Origin: Firmicutes bacterium UBA2598
Lineage (GTDB): Bacteria; Bacillota; PH28-bin88
Assembly: GCA_002339345.1 (NCBI GenBank)
Contig: DDKM01000060.1
Location: 1-64,000, forward strand
Direction: 5' to 3'
DNA length: 64,000 nt
Shown here in pieces: positions 62,601 through 64,000 of this stretch (the stretch's first letter is position 1; every line of letters starts with the position of its first letter). Below the pieces are notes generated by a model. The model was not told the DNA's origin. It saw only the letters and a program-made list of their open reading frames with translations, and made no database searches. Position numbers and translations under genes: made by a program.

Positions 62601-63857
62601 TTACGGCCAAATCTTCAGGGCCCGCAGGATCATCCGCACACCCAACAGCACCGTTATCAATACAACCCCTGTGCCGAGCACATTCTGCAGCTTCCCATTG
62701 ACGAAATTATGCATAATGCGCTTCTGGTTAATTACCAGCAAGAGGAAAATGGCAGAAATAGGCAATAGGACACCATTGAATGCCTGGGCAAACAGGATTA
62801 CCTGGACAGGGTTAACGCCAACAAAGGCTACAGTAGCCCCGATACCCATCACAATGAGCCAGATGACCCGGAAACTGGCGGATTTCATGTCTGTATTCCA
62901 ACCGGCTGCACCGGAAATGGCGTATGCTGCGGCCAGGGGAGCGGTGATGGCGGACGTACCACCGGCGGCAAAGAGGCCAATGGCGAAGAACCACTTAGCC
63001 CAAGAACCCAATAGCGGCTCCAACTGTTTAGCCATATCCGCAGCGTTTTTGATGGCACCGGTACCGAACATGGAAGCAGCGGTGATAATAATGGCCAAGG
63101 AAATCAGGCCACCTAAACCAATGGAAACCAGGATGTCCAGTTTGCTCTCCTTGATGGCTTGTTCCTTGTTATCACCCTTCCAACGCTCGGCGACGGCAGC
63201 GGAATGAAGATACAGGTTATAAGGGACAACGGTGGTACCAATGATGCCCAGGGTCACCAGCAAGGCGCCGGGTGGAATGGTGGGTACCAGTAGTCCGCGG
63301 AAGAGCTCACCCATCTCAGGACGAATAATAATGGCGGTAGTCACAAAAACCAGGCTCATAACCACAACCATGGCCACCAGTACTTTTTCCACCAGCTTGT
63401 AACTGCCAGTCCAGAGCAGGGATGCGGCAACCAGGGCGATGACCACTACCCAGGTCTTGCGGGTGAGGCCAAACAACACTTCTAGCCCCATGGAGGCTCC
63501 GGAAATGTTACCGCTTTGGAAAGCGGAATTCCCCACTCCGATGGCTCCCACAATCAACAGTACCGCAAAGGCTTTAGCCGCAGGCTGGGCAAAGGTTTCC
63601 CGGATGGCAGCGCCCAGGCCCTTACCGGTGACAATGCCGACCCGGGCAGACATTTCCTGCAACAGCATAGTGGCTATGGTGGAAAATAGCATCGCCCACA
63701 ACAGGGCATACTTATAGTTTACGCCGGCCATGGTGGCGGTGGTCACGGTCCCTGGACCGATAAAAGCTGCAGTTACCACTGCGGCAGGTCCCACGTTTTT
63801 GAGCCGGGCCCATAAACTGTTATTTGTGGTTGTCCCGGTTCCTACTTGTGTTTTCAT
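62601..63857 (-). CDS. NRAMP-like transporter, YcsG type
   Basis: A 418-aa membrane protein with eleven predicted helices and NRAMP homology. The metal-binding motif of helix 1, DPGN in true NRAMP carriers, is GPGT here, and the helix-6 MPHN is VPYN. So divalent metal transport is doubtful. In Bacillus the homologue YcsG lies in the ycsF-ycsG-ycsI-kipI-kipA operon, which points to a substrate tied to 5-oxoproline or D-glutamate. The ATG at 63857 follows GGGGGAACAGAA. It starts 23 bp after the YcsI gene end. Confidence 0.88.
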   Translation of the reverse strand: MKTQVGTGTTTNNSLWARLKNVGPAAVVTAAFIGPGTVTTATMAGVNYKYALLWAMLFSTIATMLLQEMSARVGIVTGKGLGAAIRETFAQPAAKAFAVLLIVGAIGVGNSAFQSGNISGASMGLEVLFGLTRKTWVVVIALVAASLLWTGSYKLVEKVLVAMVVVMSLVFVTTAIIIRPEMGELFRGLLVPTIPPGALLVTLGIIGTTVVPYNLYLHSAAVAERWKGDNKEQAIKESKLDILVSIGLGGLISLAIIITAASMFGTGAIKNAADMAKQLEPLLGSWAKWFFAIGLFAAGGTSAITAPLAAAYAISGAAGWNTDMKSASFRVIWLIVMGIGATVAFVGVNPVQVILFAQAFNGVLLPISAIFLLLVINQKRIMHNFVNGKLQNVLGTGVVLITVLLGVRMILRALKIWP

Positions 63858-63880
63858 TTCTGTTCCCCCAATCCAAATTC

Positions 63881-64000
63881 TTATCCATTGGTACTAAAAA
63901 TTTCTATCAGTTCTTCTTCCTTCAGGTCACTAATGAACATGTGTCCTGGCGCATGGGTGATCATCAGTTCCGGTTTAGCCTCCATGGCCACCGCCTGTGG
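63881..64000 (-). CDS. YcsI/DUF1445 putative hydro-lyase, C-terminal end only
   Basis: The minus-strand frame ending with TAA at 63881 reads PQAVAMEAKPELMITHAPG, then HMFISDLKEEELIEIFSTNG, the conserved C-terminus of the DUF1445 (YcsI) family. The rest of the gene is beyond the window edge. The mammalian relative has a DUF1445 part and is a D-glutamate cyclase making 5-oxo-D-proline. Its neighbours here (NRAMP-like, PxpBC) fit the ycs-kip arrangement. Confidence 0.85.
   Translation of the reverse strand, partial: PQAVAMEAKPELMITHAPGHMFISDLKEEELIEIFSTNG

Noticed and set aside
1..64000. CRISPR arrays, tRNA or rRNA genes, intact transposases
   Set aside because: No spaced direct repeats, no cloverleaf with a CCA end, no rRNA sequence, and no transposase motifs were seen by eye.

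Overview
The window looks like a chromosomal stretch of a strictly anaerobic, endospore-forming Firmicute of the Desulfotomaculum/Pelotomaculum/Sporotomaculum kind. This is inferred from strong AGGAGG-type ribosome binding sites, frequent TTG and GTG starts, a CwlD-type spore-cortex amidase, a cell-wall GH18 enzyme, rubrerythrin, and many ferredoxin-linked oxidoreductases. No rRNA, tRNA, CRISPR array or intact transposase was seen.

Region 1 (1-6.1 kb) is a sigma-54 unit. A CBS/PAS/AAA+ activator gene lies upstream of a 44-bp perfect palindrome and a textbook -24/-12 promoter. These precede a three-gene operon (CoA-transferase, SDR, soluble chemoreceptor-like protein) that ends in a strong terminator at 38-73. 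Region 2 (6-23 kb) is mostly housekeeping or stress related: TrmL, DMT exporters, DUF503, a cNMP/CBS/DUF294 protein with an exonuclease, Nth, GH18, an aldo/keto reductase, OsmC, rubrerythrin, a DUF815 ATPase and a pseudouridine synthase. It also holds a ferritin-like pseudogene broken by a single TAA, and two of three copies of a palindromic element that abuts the 3' ends of minus-strand genes.

Region 3 (23-36 kb) is a nearly complete anaerobic benzoyl-CoA module on the minus strand. It encodes ATP-dependent class I (Bzd-type) benzoyl-CoA reductase, two catalytic and two ATPase subunits, with a ferredoxin and a large Fe-S flavoprotein for its reduction. Dienoyl-CoA hydratase, 6-hydroxycyclohexenoyl-CoA dehydrogenase and the ring-opening hydrolase follow. 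A cytoplasmic two-component pair is transcribed divergently from it.

Region 4 (36-46.5 kb) is a second, ten-gene minus-strand operon: acyl-CoA ligase, a second pair of HgdB/BcrBC-fold subunits without its own ATPase, 3-hydroxyacyl-CoA dehydrogenase, crotonase, IorAB, a thiolase coupled to a DUF35 protein, and a gamma-carbonic-anhydrase-like protein. It could convert aryl-lactate or aryl-propionate type acids to benzoyl-CoA, or process ring-cleavage products.

Region 5 (46.5-59 kb) holds a molybdenum hydroxylase operon resembling 4-hydroxybenzoyl-CoA reductase (but without the HcrB-type Fe-S loop), with an MFS carrier and an IclR regulator. A divergent plus-strand group follows: 2-hydroxyacid dehydrogenase, PaaK-type aryl-CoA ligase, a 38-aa symporter accessory peptide, an SSS symporter and an ACMSD-like amidohydrolase. 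Together Regions 3-5 look like an aromatic-acid catabolic island: uptake, CoA activation, dehydroxylation or side-chain trimming, then benzoyl-CoA reduction and ring opening.

Region 6 (59-64 kb) combines MurI (with Ser in place of the first catalytic Cys), CwlD, a fused 5-oxoprolinase PxpB-PxpC, an NRAMP relative without the metal-binding motifs, and the tail of a YcsI/DUF1445 gene. This is recognisable as the Bacillus ycs-kip neighbourhood and suggests D-glutamate/5-oxoproline metabolism. Genes for glutaryl-CoA oxidation or decarboxylation and for acyl-CoA dehydrogenase were not found in the window.
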